From Straminergon stramineum (lineage: Eukaryota > Streptophyta > Bryopsida > Hypnales > Calliergonaceae): a stretch of DNA of 64,000 bases. The notes under the pieces are model-generated. The model made no database searches. It was not told the origin of the DNA and was given only the letters and a program-made list of their open reading frames with translations. Position 1 is the first letter of the stretch; each line of letters starts with the position of its first letter. Positions 11,669-23,083 of this stretch are shown here, one piece after another. The position numbers were made by a program, and so were the translations under genes. The stretch is taken from assembly GCA_963920665.1 (NCBI GenBank), contig OY987269.1, positions 23,438,501-23,502,500 on the forward strand, read 5' to 3'.

Positions 11669-12415
11669 TCTTCCATGATATTCTCAAACCCTAGTCTTGC
11701 CTTCCTATAGCTATGCTCTCTCACTAAATTTTGAACTTGCCAATTGCACTACAGAAATATTGTTGTTGAGAAAACTACTTGCAAGCTAGTCCTCCCAAAT
11801 TGCATTGTTGTGAGCATTGTTTGTAGGCCGGCCCTCACAATTGCTATCTCTTTATGTTCTACCATAGCCAAAGTTTAGAGCTTAGGCTTGATTTGCAAAT
11901 TGGCAGGCTTTGGTAAAAATCAATGTTACAATCGGTGTTCAAATGAATGCAAGCTGTAGGGATTAAGAGCATGACATCTACATGCAAGATCCAATTTCTT
12001 CTACTAAAAAACCACAAACAAAATCTGCACAGAGGATCCTTATCTTTCACGTTATGCCTTCAACAACAAGCTCCATAACGAATCCTACAAAGAAGAATAT
12101 AAAACTAAACCTAACGACTATTGGACCGCCTTCACTAGTTGTCGTATGTCCATTGGATTGTGATGTTGCTACAATACATGATCCAACCCAATTTCCTCAT
12201 ACAAGACTCCAAATGCGTAGAAAATGCCCTTTCAATAGCCATATCTTTTTTTCGGTGTCACATATTATCAAAGAAAAAATTTCTATATTTAGTCTCCATT
12301 TGAAGCTTCAATTTTCATATTTCCAGTTTTCTTCAATACCATAGCCTTCATTGTGAAATACCAATTGCAAGCACAGTTGCAACCCTTTTTGGCGTCAACA
12401 TCCTTTAGGGGTTAA

Positions 12416-15027
12416 TCATGTGATAATTGAATTAGTAATTTAGGATTTAATCATAGAAAAATGAGGCCTATCACTAAGGTAGTAATCTAAAATTATTAGA
12501 TTCTTGGATGAATAAGTTCATTTTTAAAGCATGTCTTGTATATTGTGATAGGCCCCATCAAAACGATTAGAAGGGATGTGAGGCCTCCGAAAGATTGTTT
12601 CAAGGTCATTCCCCTTGCTATGAACCAACATAATGTTGTCAAAATATTAAATATTAAAAAAATCATTTTTCAAATAAATATTTTCAAATATTAATTAATT
12701 AATATTTTTTGACGTGGTAGGGTTTGAGCCACGTTATGTAGCTGATGTGGCATGGTTCCCAAAGTTTTTCATTGTCTAAGAACTTGCATTCTTCCTGAGG
12801 CCTTAAATCCCCTCTAATGCAAGAAGTTGCAATCCCGCTCATGTTGCTACAAAATTTGATCCCCTATGCATCATCATTGAGAGTGTACCATCATCAAGAC
12901 TATTGCAATTCTAATAAGTAAGGTACCTCCATTTGCAATCATAATATTCTTAATCCCTTGTAAGGGGTACATTCCTTCCTTTATGAGAAATATGCATCCT
13001 CTAATAATATTACATTGAAATATATGATTACGATTTGTATTGTAAGTGTGCAATATCTTATCTTATATACTCTATAAGGGAAAGAAAATCCCTTTTTTCC
13101 TTAGATCTAAGGATGGGAGGGGCAATGATTAACTCATTAAAGACTTGGCCCCCAAATGGGTGATGAATGATTTTCCATATCACTTTAGAAATGAAGAATG
13201 AATCTATTGGTCCAAAAAACATATCATTTTTGGCGAAGTACCTTGATGACCCATCTTGTATTTTTAGGGTTAAGAATGTCTTGGTGGAGGTTCCACACTC
13301 ATATTGCATTGCATGCAATGGCTTTTCATTAGCTAGAGGCTTTTATCATCTGAGCACATCATGTAGGGATTTTGATCTTGATTTATGATTGTTAGCTTTT
13401 TGCGAAGATGGTGCAAGTCTGTTTGAAATCTCTTAACCAAGCCTCTATTGTACAGTTTGAGCTCAAAGGCCTACTCAAAGGTAGTCTAAGGTAGAACACC
13501 CTTTCACTTTGGATAATCATAAAATATGAAAAAAAAATTAAGATAATCTTTTTTCAATGACTTTTTCTCCCCAAAGACTAATCAATACGAATAAATCAAT
13601 TATGACTCTTGATAATATAAAAAGGCAAATTACTAAAAGAGTCGGGAATAGGTTTGGTTACTTTAATGTGGTTTCAGGGGACTTTCAAGGACTTTAGAAT
13701 GAGGGCGAAAGGGCAAGCTCTTAGTTTCATAGGGTATTTATACATACTTATGAGTGAGTCAAGCTACTCTATCATTGTCACTTTTCATTCACTTTTCATT
13801 CCAAATACTCATGAATCAAGCTAATATATAGAAGTATTTCTAGACTTTATTTTGTTTAGCATGGCCGTGAATCATAATGATATATCATGCAACAAAATAT
13901 TCTTTGAAAATGCATTTTTGTAGATCCCTAAAAAACACTTTAGTAGGTTCACTAATGAAGTCTTCTTTGTGACTTGTCCAAATTTCTCACTACAAAATTG
14001 ACCTCCCATACATGGAGGCTATAATACAAAATATTGATTTATCCCCTAGAGGGCGGAGGGTGTCTTTTAAGATGAATTGGTAGAGACTACAATGTTTTGG
14101 TGAATTGAATAAAATTGAATTTTTAAATTCCTAAAATATAGAAATGTAGTAGACCTTTATGTCAATTTGTGAAAAAATTCAACCCCTTTGACAACCAAGA
14201 TTGCAAGATTATAATAACGTTTAAAGTTTGAATTTTTTTCTTTTTGACCTTGCCAATCAAAGACAACAAGACTTTGATTCCTCTTGGATTAAAAATTTTC
14301 TATGTATATAAATTCAGATTTATAAAATTCATTAGTATATCTTATTAGATACACTCATATAAATTTTAGAAGCAAATAAGGGATCTCACTTACTCTAAAT
14401 CACCTTGCAATATGATGAGGTTAAGTAATCGAATACTATACTAGTCATTTTTTTATGATTTTTTGTACATTGTTTTGTTTTGTTTTTGAAATCCAAATGT
14501 TTTTTAGCAACACAACTTTATACTCAAGCATCCAATGAAATTTTTTATTTTTCTTGCAAAGGTGGTAAAGGAACATCCAAATTTCAAAAACATCCATTTT
14601 AAATTTTCTTGATTGACTTGTAGAATTGACTCGAACATTCAATTGTCTTTTGAGGGTTCAATTCATTTTGACTTAAACTCACTCACTTGTGAGTATGTAA
14701 GTGCCCTATCACCAGGCACTTTATGGCTTTAGTCCTCTACACCAATGGAGGATTAAGCATTGTAGACTCTCAACAACCTACCTTGACAAGTGTAAGGTGA
14801 GTTGAAATGAGATTTAGAAAGGTGTAAGTGTACTTGTGCATCAATCATGGGGCCTAGGCTATAGACTTGCAAAGGTATAGGTGTAAGGTTGAAAGTCCAT
14901 TGTGGACCACTTGGTAATTGCACATGGTTACACTTCTTGCATTTACAAAAATTTTATAGCAAAAGAAAGGCAAATCAAGATTATTCTAAAAGTATTTTGG
15001 TCAATTTATTTTTCAAATAAAAAGCTA
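12416..15027. other. AT-rich intergenic DNA with old repeat fragments
   Basis: No gene recognised. At 12460-12540 there is a fragment reading GAGGCCTATCACTAAGGTAG that recurs in related form near 26925, 33105 and 44320, so it belongs to a dispersed repeat family. Remaining open frames are short and without motifs. Confidence 0.5.
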
Positions 15028-15566
15028 CTCCCTTCATCCCATATGATCTTCTTATTGGCTCTAATTTTTTATCCCAAAATGATCTTCATGTTGCACTTAT
15101 GACATTGCAAATTGGTCAAATTCTACTTTTGATTGCTATTTAGGACCAACAAAACAATTCCAAACAATAATTCCCTTTCCATCCGTCCAATCATCAATCC
15201 AAAGACAAATGATATGATTGAAGGGGTCAATCAACACTATTTATTTTTATTTTTTGCATCTCTTGAATATTGCCCAATTGAAGGAGATGAAGCTTTGGAA
15301 GGCAACATAGAGGTCCACACATGGTCTTGGGCCCATATTAAATGACCATAAAATGATGACCTCACAGTCAACAATTAAATGCCCAATGGTGCTTTTTGAA
15401 AATGCCCCAACAATTCCACTTTGGAACAGGCTCCAAAACCCAAAGTTTCTAGGACGTGCTCAATGTACCAATATCTACTTATAGCACAAAAAAAGTCTTT
15501 TAAATGTTATTTTTAGACTTACTCCGAAACATTATGTCCTATAGGAAGATCATTTTGGGACAGAGG
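15028..15566. mobile_element. Stowaway-like MITE, about 540 bp
   Basis: The left end reads CTCCCTTCATCCCATATGAT and the right end is the inverse of CCTCTGTCCCAAAATGATCT, close to the plant Stowaway terminus (CTCCCTCCGTCCC-type). A TA duplication flanks it at 15026-15027 and 15567-15568. The interior has no transposase, so it would depend on a Tc1/mariner-type enzyme. Confidence 0.7.
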
Positions 15567-16102
15567 TAATACATTATAGGTGTTCAAACAAAATTCACAT
15601 AGCTTCCTATTGCCCTAGGGGTGGACTATACTTGCCCTTCTAGATTCTAACGTGTCTCTCATAATTCCCTACACAAGATCAATGACAAAAACTTTGGGAC
15701 TATGCACTAAGCGAAGTTTATGCACTTAGAGAAGCAATAGGGCCACTTGTCATTTCATCTTGAATCATGGGCATGGGCCACCTACTACCTACAAACTCTC
15801 TTAATGCATATTATGTTCCAAGGGAGGGTGCACTAAGAGAGGTTCTACTTGTAACCCTTTTGGGTTGGAATTGTGAAATAATGCCAAAAGAAATTACCAT
15901 GCACAATGGTGGTGTTCATTGATTTCATGAAATGCAGAGTTTTCCTCCCAATTCCAATCCTTGAACACTTATTCCACACTCTGCAATTTCTACGACATTA
16001 GCATGCAAGAGAGCGAAATTAATCAAGACTGCAGATCTGAATTGGGCTCAGGTCCAGTATGGGTCGACTTACCTTATTAGTATACAAAAACAGGCCAGAA
16101 AC

Positions 16103-16601
16103 ATGGATCAGTCATGCCAGGATCATTTTCAAGACATGCCAGAAACATGTTCTGGGCAAGTCCCACAGGTTTGTCATGGACATGGTTTGTCTGCAAGACT
16201 GGCTAGCAATTGTCCATTTGCCATAATGGGAGACATCAGATGCATTGATTGCATACCACCAAGTGTAATTGACACGACTAAATTCGACATTGCACAAGCT
16301 AACCTCCCCAACACCAGCGTCAATTCCACGACGGAACGAACTGAATCGAATCATGATTCCTCTCGTATACGCCATGTCTTCTGCTGCGTCCGCCTCCCGG
16401 CCCGGTTGGTCCGCCTTAGCAACGCAGAACCGGCGGGAGCTTCCATCATATTCCGGTGATCGGGACCGAGATAGGCTTTCTGGCCTAGAACTAACGGCAA
16501 CGACGCAGCCAGGAAAGGCGCCAGCTAAGTTTACTCTCGAGAACGCCAAGACCTACATCAAGCACGTGCACTTGCAATGCAAGGCAGGGTTTAGGGTTTA
16601 A
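16103..16601. other. Possible orphan exon, strand uncertain
   Basis: This is the first GC-rich DNA of island 1 and is open on both strands. The minus frame (about 16549-16310) is Ser/Arg/Ala-rich and transit-peptide-like, and could end at a GAG|GTTAGC donor. It lacks an ATG and has an upstream stop, so it would have to be an internal exon. The plus frame (16269-16601) starts with ATG and has similar composition. No domain is recognised in either and no partner exons were found. Confidence 0.2.
16586..16600 (+). promoter_or_regulatory. Double telo-box
   Basis: AGGGTTTAGGGTTTA. Telo-boxes (AAACCCTA and its complement) are common in plant promoters and 5' leaders. It suggests a transcription start nearby, but no confirmed gene begins here. 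Confidence 0.35.
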
Positions 16602-17634
16602 CGTTCATCTTCGCTCTGTTCAACTAGACTTCCCAGAACTACAGAAGCCTGGGCCTCTCTCTTAGCAGAGCGGCGGTAGACCCCTCGATCTTCTACCCTA
16701 ACCAGACAAAAAGGTGTACGATTTCTGCTTCAAAGAGTCGACATAAAGTAGCTATCAATTTTTCCGCTTCTATTGTTGGATACTGCTCCACTATAAAGAG
16801 TGAGTGGTACGAGACGTGCTAGTTGTAGTATGTGCTGAAGTGCAGCATGCAGAAAGTTTGAGAGGTTTTTCCCTGGTTGGCAGAAGTGCCGGTAGGACAA
16901 TATTCAGTTTTACAACCCTGCCTCCTAGATTTTATGATAGTCCTTTCCGATCCTAGAGCCGGGTGAATCCCATCACGTAAGTCATCTAATCATTTAATTT
17001 GTATTCCAAATCAATCAGCAGTGCTCGATCTTGAGTCTCGAGTTAGCTTGAATCAAGCTGCATTCAAGCTCCTTCTGTGTTGCCAAATGTTATCTCTCCG
17101 AATGTCACACCCATCTGGACTCAAGTCAAACAAGAAACAAAAAGAATTAGATCTCAAAAGTTCAAGATATCAATTGAACTCCGGCCTAGTCAGGAAATCA
17201 TCACTAATCTCTGAAACACTCAATTCTTATGCAAATTTCAGCAGCTGTATCTCCTTCTCTACATTGTGCTACAGTGAATTAATTACCAAAGCGAAATGGG
17301 TAACGCACTGTGCTCACAAGCAGCACCTTGCCACCGAACCACAATGCCAGCATCTGCATGTGTGACGTGAAATTTTCCAGACTATAAGCAGTGAAACCAA
17401 ACTGCAATTGCAAGACTACATAGATACAGTGATTATCACTGACAAGCACAGATAAAAAGAGGCAAACAGGTCAACGCTGCTATCTGAATTCACATTCCAA
17501 ATGATTCACCAAAGGCGCCAATCAATCTAATTTGATCAGTGATGCAAGTCAGGTATGCGTTGCTTGCGCAGCCACAAAAATTGACCCTTTGTCCCCTCGT
17601 TCTATGCAGAACTTCTCGTCCAGGTATGTAGTTT

Positions 17635-19259
17635 CTATCCATCTGGCGTCACATCCAAACGACCACCCATGGTTAACAATCGGTCACAAATTTCTGAACA
17701 TGGAAGTAAGCGTTTAACTGCATCACCATCCATATATAGTACCGGTACTATGAGAAAAGGATTACACATTATACTTAAGCTCCCATCTGAATGTGCCTCA
17801 CAGGGATACAGAATTAAAAGAAAAGGAAGGAAGAAGTACAAGTGGTGGCAAGTGGTGGCAATGCTATGCGTTGAAATGTTTGGTGTTGAACTGAAAAACA
17901 TTACAGCAACTTTTAACTGACCAAGCGTCAGGGGGACCAATTTTCTGAATGATAACACCAAAGTACGGTTTCCTATTCAGTTGGCCTATTCTGGTGGAGA
18001 TGTGGGTTACCCTTTGGGACTGAACCAGCTAAGAAACACTCGAGGAAAGGTGACGGAGCCCAGCATAACATCAAAGCTGTAAAACATCACGTCCACATGC
18101 ACTGCCCCTTTCTCCGTTGCCGCACGCTTCACCGCGGATCCTTAAATTGTTAGGGAACCTGCACATCCAGCTCTTCTTAATTGTATCGAGATGCCATCAC
18201 TTGAAATTGATCAACTTGAAGTTATTCGCAAACGACGATGGTTGACCTAATTAGGACGCTGGAGATCAATCTGTTACCTTCTGTTCCAAGGGACGTGAAT
18301 TCTACAATGTTCTCCGCAGCCCCACGCTCAACATCAAAAACCTATACAAACGCCGAACGTTGAGGTGCTAATTATGCCGATGGATGGACCCTACTTGTAG
18401 GATTTGGCAGTCAGGTATCATGTCACGATCTTGTGAAAACTCTGCCTGCCTGATAGGTAAAGAAATGACCAACCTGGAAACTGTGAGACTGCCGGACGGG
18501 GCCAAGACTAGCAGGCTTCACCCGCGAGAGAAACGACCCTTCTTCAGTCGTTGCGTACTTATCTGATGTCTTCTCAGCAAAACATGTGACCCATGTGACA
18601 CAATTTTATAGGTCTCCACCCAGAAGCATCTAAAAGGGGAACGAAGAAGAGAACTCTGAATACCCAAGACGCAATCACATGTATTAGAGCCATGTAAAGT
18701 GGAGCCCAGCGCCCAGAAGAGGCAGGAAAGTTGATAGGATCGGCGGTTGGGTTCAGGCCTTCTAGTTCCTGCACAAGCATACATCAACAATTATGATCAT
18801 CAACGTGATATGGATACATGTCATGGTGTATCCTTGGTCGAGCAATGGTATCTCACTGACGGAAGGGCATCCTGGCCTCCTGGCCTCCTGGCCTCATGCA
18901 CAACTTTGGAATTTGCCTCGCCAGCTCACCTGCAACAGAACTAAGATATGCTGTCGCTGCTCATCCGTGGCTGTCTGCAGCAGACGATAAATAATACGGA
19001 GTAGGTGATAGTTTACGCTTCGTAAGAGCAGTTGATAGGCTGATAAGGTTGACTTACAGTAATTGAAAATCTTGGAGAGGCAAGCAACTGAAAGCTTAGA
19101 AATGTAACTTAGCGCAATATCAAATCATGGGAGACAAAACCTAGGTGGCACCTTGCCGCGATTGGTGTTGGTTACTGCCTGCATTACCAATTTCTTTAGC
19201 TCCTCCCGAGTCCTTCCAACTGCAGACACCATCGTTGCTCCCTTTGTTGCTGCTCGTGC
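17635..19259 (-). CDS. Plastid fibrillin / PAP-family protein (5' exon missing from model)
   Basis: Fibrillins are plastid lipid-associated proteins that bind lipids and quinones in plastoglobules, thylakoids or stroma. Exons modelled on GT-AG borders, all phases closing: 19259-19188, 18974-18930, 18768-18664, 18515-18474, 18341-18278, 18140-18011, 17944-17922, 17747-17635. The product shows the PAP pattern: an REELKKL helix, LLQELEGLNPTADP followed by SSGRWAPLYM (family form LE-NPT-P...GRW-LLYT), LGPVRQ...F, then ERGAAENIVEFTSLG and a beta-strand stretch around VHVDVMFYSFDVML. The last two exons, with LYMDGD where YLD-D-RI is usual, fit less well and may be mis-spliced in my model. The first exon here begins ARAATKGAT, like the end of a transit peptide, so the start codon exon lies upstream and was not found. 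The ACP gene is 2 kb upstream on the same strand. Confidence 0.68.
18870..18895. repeat. Short minisatellite
   Basis: About three copies of the 8-bp unit CTGGCCTC, inside an intron of the fibrillin gene. Confidence 0.8.
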
Positions 19260-21187
19260 CTGCACTTAACATAGCCTACGTAGTTGTCGGGCCCTTACTG
19301 GCGGTCCCAATCCTCTGCAGACCAGGAAGACATCACCCATAACATTTGAGCCAGCACGAAAAGACGACGGTGCAATCTAAGCGAGGGACATGAAGCGACC
19401 AAAAAGCACGCAGCCAACCTCGTGAACAATGTGAAGGAAAGGACGATCAGAGCGACATACGTCATTATTAATCATCCAAGCAGGAAGCAAGGCCGGCTAC
19501 CGAAATCGCGAGCTAGCTCACCAGAGAGTTAAATGGCGCACGACGTTGCTTCACAAGTTGCAGTGGTCTGGACCGTGGGAACGGATTTGAGCCCTCCAAA
19601 CCCCTCCCTTGAATTCACCCAGCTGGCTCCAATTGATGCCAGACAGGGGAGCACCTGCCGACTCTCCGTCAAATCAAACACTGAAACCTAAAATCCCAGT
19701 ACTGTGGAATCTGGACTCGTACTGTACACCATCGCGACTCATTCGAGCATTGTGCACAACTCGCCCTAGCATGGCACCGTGAAGTGACCAACAACCGACA
19801 AATGGAGTCTGCTTGATCAGATCTGATTACGGAATATCAAGGGCGATCGGGCACTATAATAATTAGACTACGGTACACTCCGTTAGAATCATCTGGGCAG
19901 TATCGTACAGTAATGCGCTGTTGTATTCAAATACAATCAACACACTGTCCCAGACAAGCAGCGGAGGACCCTCAGGCTCTCCATTTGGCAGAAAAGTTAC
20001 CCACATTTCATTAAGTTAGACGGCACGGCCAAACACTGACAGAGGTTCTCAGAGTAATTGGGGCCTGAGAATCTCTTACACAGACAGGAAATGCATGAGA
20101 CACGAAAGGGAAAGGTAACGAGCCAGGAAAAGATGCAACACTCCGGTAATCTCATGAAATTCTCGAGACAATTCTCGTCCTCCCGTCGAATTCAGTGAAT
20201 ATGAGTCCGTGACCGAGAAGCACCCACCAACCCCTGGGTACCAACGGACAGCGGTGCGGAGGCGCACGAGAGGCCACAAGCAACATAGCCAAAACTTAGC
20301 TTATTTCGTTGCATCTGAAAATATTTTTTGATAAGCACAACCTAGTGACAGGAAGCATAGGATTGGAAGCAGATGGAGACGGAGACAGCCCTCAGTATTA
20401 TACTGGCTTCGCACAAATAGCTTCATCCTTCGCCACTCAACCTTTTGAGGACACTGAACCGTTCCTTCACGAACAGATTGGGGAAATACTTAGGGGAACC
20501 AAAAAAATCGCTCCAGTCCGGACCCTGCAACTCAAACACCACACGTAGTCAGGTCTGACGTCCCTCCAAGCCTTCACTATCATATACGATTGCCATTTCA
20601 CGCCGCGCCGACGGGCATACCCAAATCAAAATCAACAACACCACTCTGTAATGGAAACGACGTGGGATGCCATACTTCGCTCTACACCCCCAAGTCCCCA
20701 ACACCTCTCAAACACAGTGTCTCGGGCAGAAACCTCATACCGGACACAAGACCTAAAACCCTCCCCATCCCAGTTTCAACACGCACGCGAAACAACTACA
20801 CACAGTCAGGCCAGGCGAAGACACCACTAGGGTACTTGGAGAATGACTTGTTGGGCCAAGTTCCAACACTGTTTCCTTTAAAAATGTAAGAAATACATCA
20901 TGATGATCAAGAAGTAGGCGAGGAGTGCCGTAATGAGGCAACGGAACCGCCATTACGTACCACACACTGCCCAAGTGACACAGGAAAAATATGTCATTCT
21001 TTCTAAAATGCGACGGGCGCACACTCTAATCCTAAGAAAATGCCGACCACGTGCAGTGCGCGCCATCAAGAAGCCGCAGGCTCTGCGCTGAAGGGCAGAA
21101 CAATGACAAGCAACGCGCTACTATGCTAGGTCTACCAGACATCGAATGTGAGGGGGGATCAAGGCCACGAGGCAAGAACCCCAAGCC
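19260..21187. other. Island-1 DNA without an assigned gene
   Basis: Moderately GC-rich and not obviously repetitive. It should hold the first exon and promoter of the fibrillin gene and the 3' untranslated region of the ACP gene. Open frames at 20309-20548, 20590-20889 (plus) and 20279-20076, 21022-20753 (minus) show no family motif and no consistent splice partners, so none is called. Confidence 0.45.
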
Positions 21188-21604
21188 TTACGCCTTAGAG
21201 GTAATGACATCCTCAATCAGGTCGGCGGCATTCCCCACGGTGACGATTTTCTCGCCAGCCTCCTGGTCCAATTGGATGTCGAACTTCTCCTCCAGAGCCA
21301 TCATGATCTCCACGGTGTCTAGCGAGTCGGCGCCCAGGTCCACGAACTTGGCGTCGGGCGTGATCTTGTCTTCCGCGCAGGCCAGCTGCTCCGCGATGAT
21401 CTCCTTGACGGCGTTGAAGGTGGACTCCTGAGCGGCCGCCCGGATGCTGACGGACCGGGAGCGTGCGTGGCGAGGGGCGACGAAGTGAATGCGTGGGCAG
21501 GCGGCCCCCTGGGAGAGGCGGAGGGGGCGAAGGCCGGAGAACGACGCCATGGCCGCGGGCGAGGCGAACGTGGCCGTGGCCGCGACGGCAGCTAGGGAGG
21601 CCAT
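21188..21604 (-). CDS. ACP: Plastid acyl carrier protein
   Basis: A 138-residue open frame without introns. Residues 1 to about 55 are rich in Ala, Ser and Arg and poor in acids, a plastid transit peptide ending near SIRAAAQ. Residues about 60-138 are the ACP four-helix domain: [10 protein letters not shown] (helix I), [12 protein letters not shown] with the phosphopantetheine-bearing Ser at about residue 94, MALEEKFDI (helix II) and [13 protein letters not shown] (helix IV). The protein carries acyl chains as thioesters for type II fatty-acid synthesis in the stroma. The ATG is the first in frame and fits the transit peptide. A telo-box lies about 220 bp upstream. Length is typical of plant plastid ACPs, although many of those genes are split by introns. 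Overlapping long frames on both strands are shadows caused by GC-rich codons. Confidence 0.96.
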   Translation of the reverse strand: MASLAAVAATATFASPAAMASFSGLRPLRLSQGAACPRIHFVAPRHARSRSVSIRAAAQESTFNAVKEIIAEQLACAEDKITPDAKFVDLGADSLDTVEIMMALEEKFDIQLDQEAGEKIVTVGNAADLIEDVITSKA

Positions 21605-21822
21605 GGCAGTCGGGGCGTAAGAAACGAGAGAGGAGATGCGGCAGGAGGTGGAGGACGAGGGCGAGGGCGAGGGGCAAGGAAGTTAGGAGCGACAGATGAA
21701 GCTGCGCAAGAATGACTGGAGCCAACGAACAGGGACACCAGAAGAAGAAAACGGAAAGGAGGACGGCGATGATGTTGAGGCGGGTGCCTCGGTTCTTCCG
21801 TCGGGCAGGGATAAGTTAACTT

Positions 21823-21830
21823 AAACCCTA
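21823..21830 (+). promoter_or_regulatory. Telo-box upstream of the ACP gene
   Basis: AAACCCTA on the plus strand, about 220 bp upstream of the minus-strand ACP start codon. It is a plausible promoter or leader element typical of highly expressed plant housekeeping genes. Confidence 0.4.
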
Positions 21831-21949
21831 GACTAGAAGGAAGGACTGGTGGCTGTTGAGGATTCTGGCCACAGGTCCCAAGGCCGTGGAATCTGAAGAC
21901 TGAGGCGGGCGGGCTTCTGATTGGTTTAACGACGGACCCCTAAGCGCTC

Positions 21950-22211
21950 CGACATCCACTTTCTGGATGATGAAACAGATTGAAACTCAAGTTTCATCCT
22001 CATTACTACTTCTTGGATGAAAGTCATCCTAGCTTGTGGAGATACTTTATCAAGTTGTTGTCCTACCTAATGGTTGGATTTGGTGTTACTAGAGTACATA
22101 TTATATTTTTTTTAAATTACAAATGTGCAAGTATGTCAAGTGGTTGACAAAATTACGTTAACTCTATAGTAGTTCAAAATGGAATCTATAAAAATGAAGT
22201 CATAGAGTTAA
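21950..22211. repeat. First copy of a roughly 245-bp duplicated segment
   Basis: The segment with GATTGAAACTCAAGTTTCAT, GTGGAGATAC, GTTGTCCTA and GATTTGGTGTTACTAGAGTA recurs with divergence at about 22225-22460. The two copies are direct and nearly adjacent, and mark the sharp edge of gene island 1. Confidence 0.7.
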
Positions 22212-23079
22212 CCCTTGAGCTCTTCGACGTCCATTTTCTGAACAATATAGATTGAAACTCGAATTTCATCCTCCTAACTACTTGGATGAAAGTTATACTA
22301 ATTTGTGGAGATACATTATCTACTTGTTGTCCTATCCAAGGTTTGGATTTGGTGTTACTAGAGTAAATATTTTTTTTAAATTACAAATGTGCAAGGATTT
22401 CAAGTGGTCAAATTGCATTGACTTTAGTTCAAAATTGGATTTGCCAAAATGAGGTCATAGATTTGAAGAACACAAAAATTTCAAAAAATCACCATCTCTA
22501 GAGAACCTCATTTTAAATCCATTCCAACAAATTTTACTCAAAAAATGATAAGATTTTGCTTGTAATCAAATTTTGAAAGAATTTTGAAGTTTCTCTTTCA
22601 AAATTTATGAAAAAAAATATTGGTGATAGCATTGGTGAATCTAACCATATAGATTGAATCTACAACTTTTCTTCATCTACCAATTCCGAAATATGCTTCC
22701 AAATAGCACTTCATAATGATTTTTCTCAAATCGTCAATTAAAGAGATGAATTTGGACATTTAATGGTTAAAGAACACAAAAAAAATTCAAAAAATCACCA
22801 TCTCAAGAGAACCTCATTTCAAATCCACTCCAATAAATTTTACTTAAAAATGATATTTTGCTTGAAATTGAATTTAGAAGGAATTTTGAAATTTTCTTTC
22901 CAAATTTAAAAAAAAGTATTGGTCATAGCACTGGTAAATCTAACTATACGGATGGAATTTGCAAATCAAAATCTATACCTTTTACATGTACATTACTTCC
23001 AAAATATTATTCCAAATAGTACTTTATAATGATTTTTCTAAAATTGACAATTTTGGAGAAGACTTTGGATATTGGAGGG
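22212..23079. mobile_element. Possible TTAA-flanked element with internal duplications
   Basis: TTAA at 22208-22211 is followed by CCCTTGAG, and GGAGGG precedes TTAA at 23080-23083. Inside, a segment of about 310 bp (AAAAAATCACCATCTC, GAGAACCTCATTT, then CTTCCAAATAGCACTT) is present twice in direct order, at about 22460-22770 and 22773-23075. The terminal match is only a few bases, so the element call is tentative. The duplications are clear. Confidence 0.4.
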
Positions 23080-23083
23080 TTAA

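Larger units (their letters stand above)
1411..12411 (-). mobile_element. Decayed piggyBac-type DNA transposon, split by a CACTA element
   Basis: The minus strand carries a broken transposase reading from about 11668 down to 1413, interrupted by the CACTA insertion at 2877-9752. The upstream boundary ends TTTAGGGG followed by TTAA (12412-12415). That is the piggyBac arrangement: a TTAA target and a CCCY-type terminus, here read from the other strand as CCCCTAAA. The other terminus was not found. Without the insertion the remnant is about 4.1 kb. The family label rests on the transposase (DDE_Tnp_1_7 fold) and the TTAA junction. The full element length is uncertain because one end is missing. 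Confidence 0.7.

Noticed and set aside
11747..11775. CACTACAGAAATATTG as a CACTA left end
   Set aside because: No inverse partner and no subterminal repeats; it lies in the 5' region of the piggyBac relic.
18996..19004. ACGGAGTA strings (also near 27501, 42010 and 51386) as Stowaway remnants
   Set aside because: Eight-base matches without a partner end are too short to call.
21213..21725. Long Arg/Pro-rich frames over the ACP gene (minus 21725-21213, plus 21463-21699)
   Set aside because: They are out-of-frame shadows of the GC-rich ACP coding sequence and its 5' leader.
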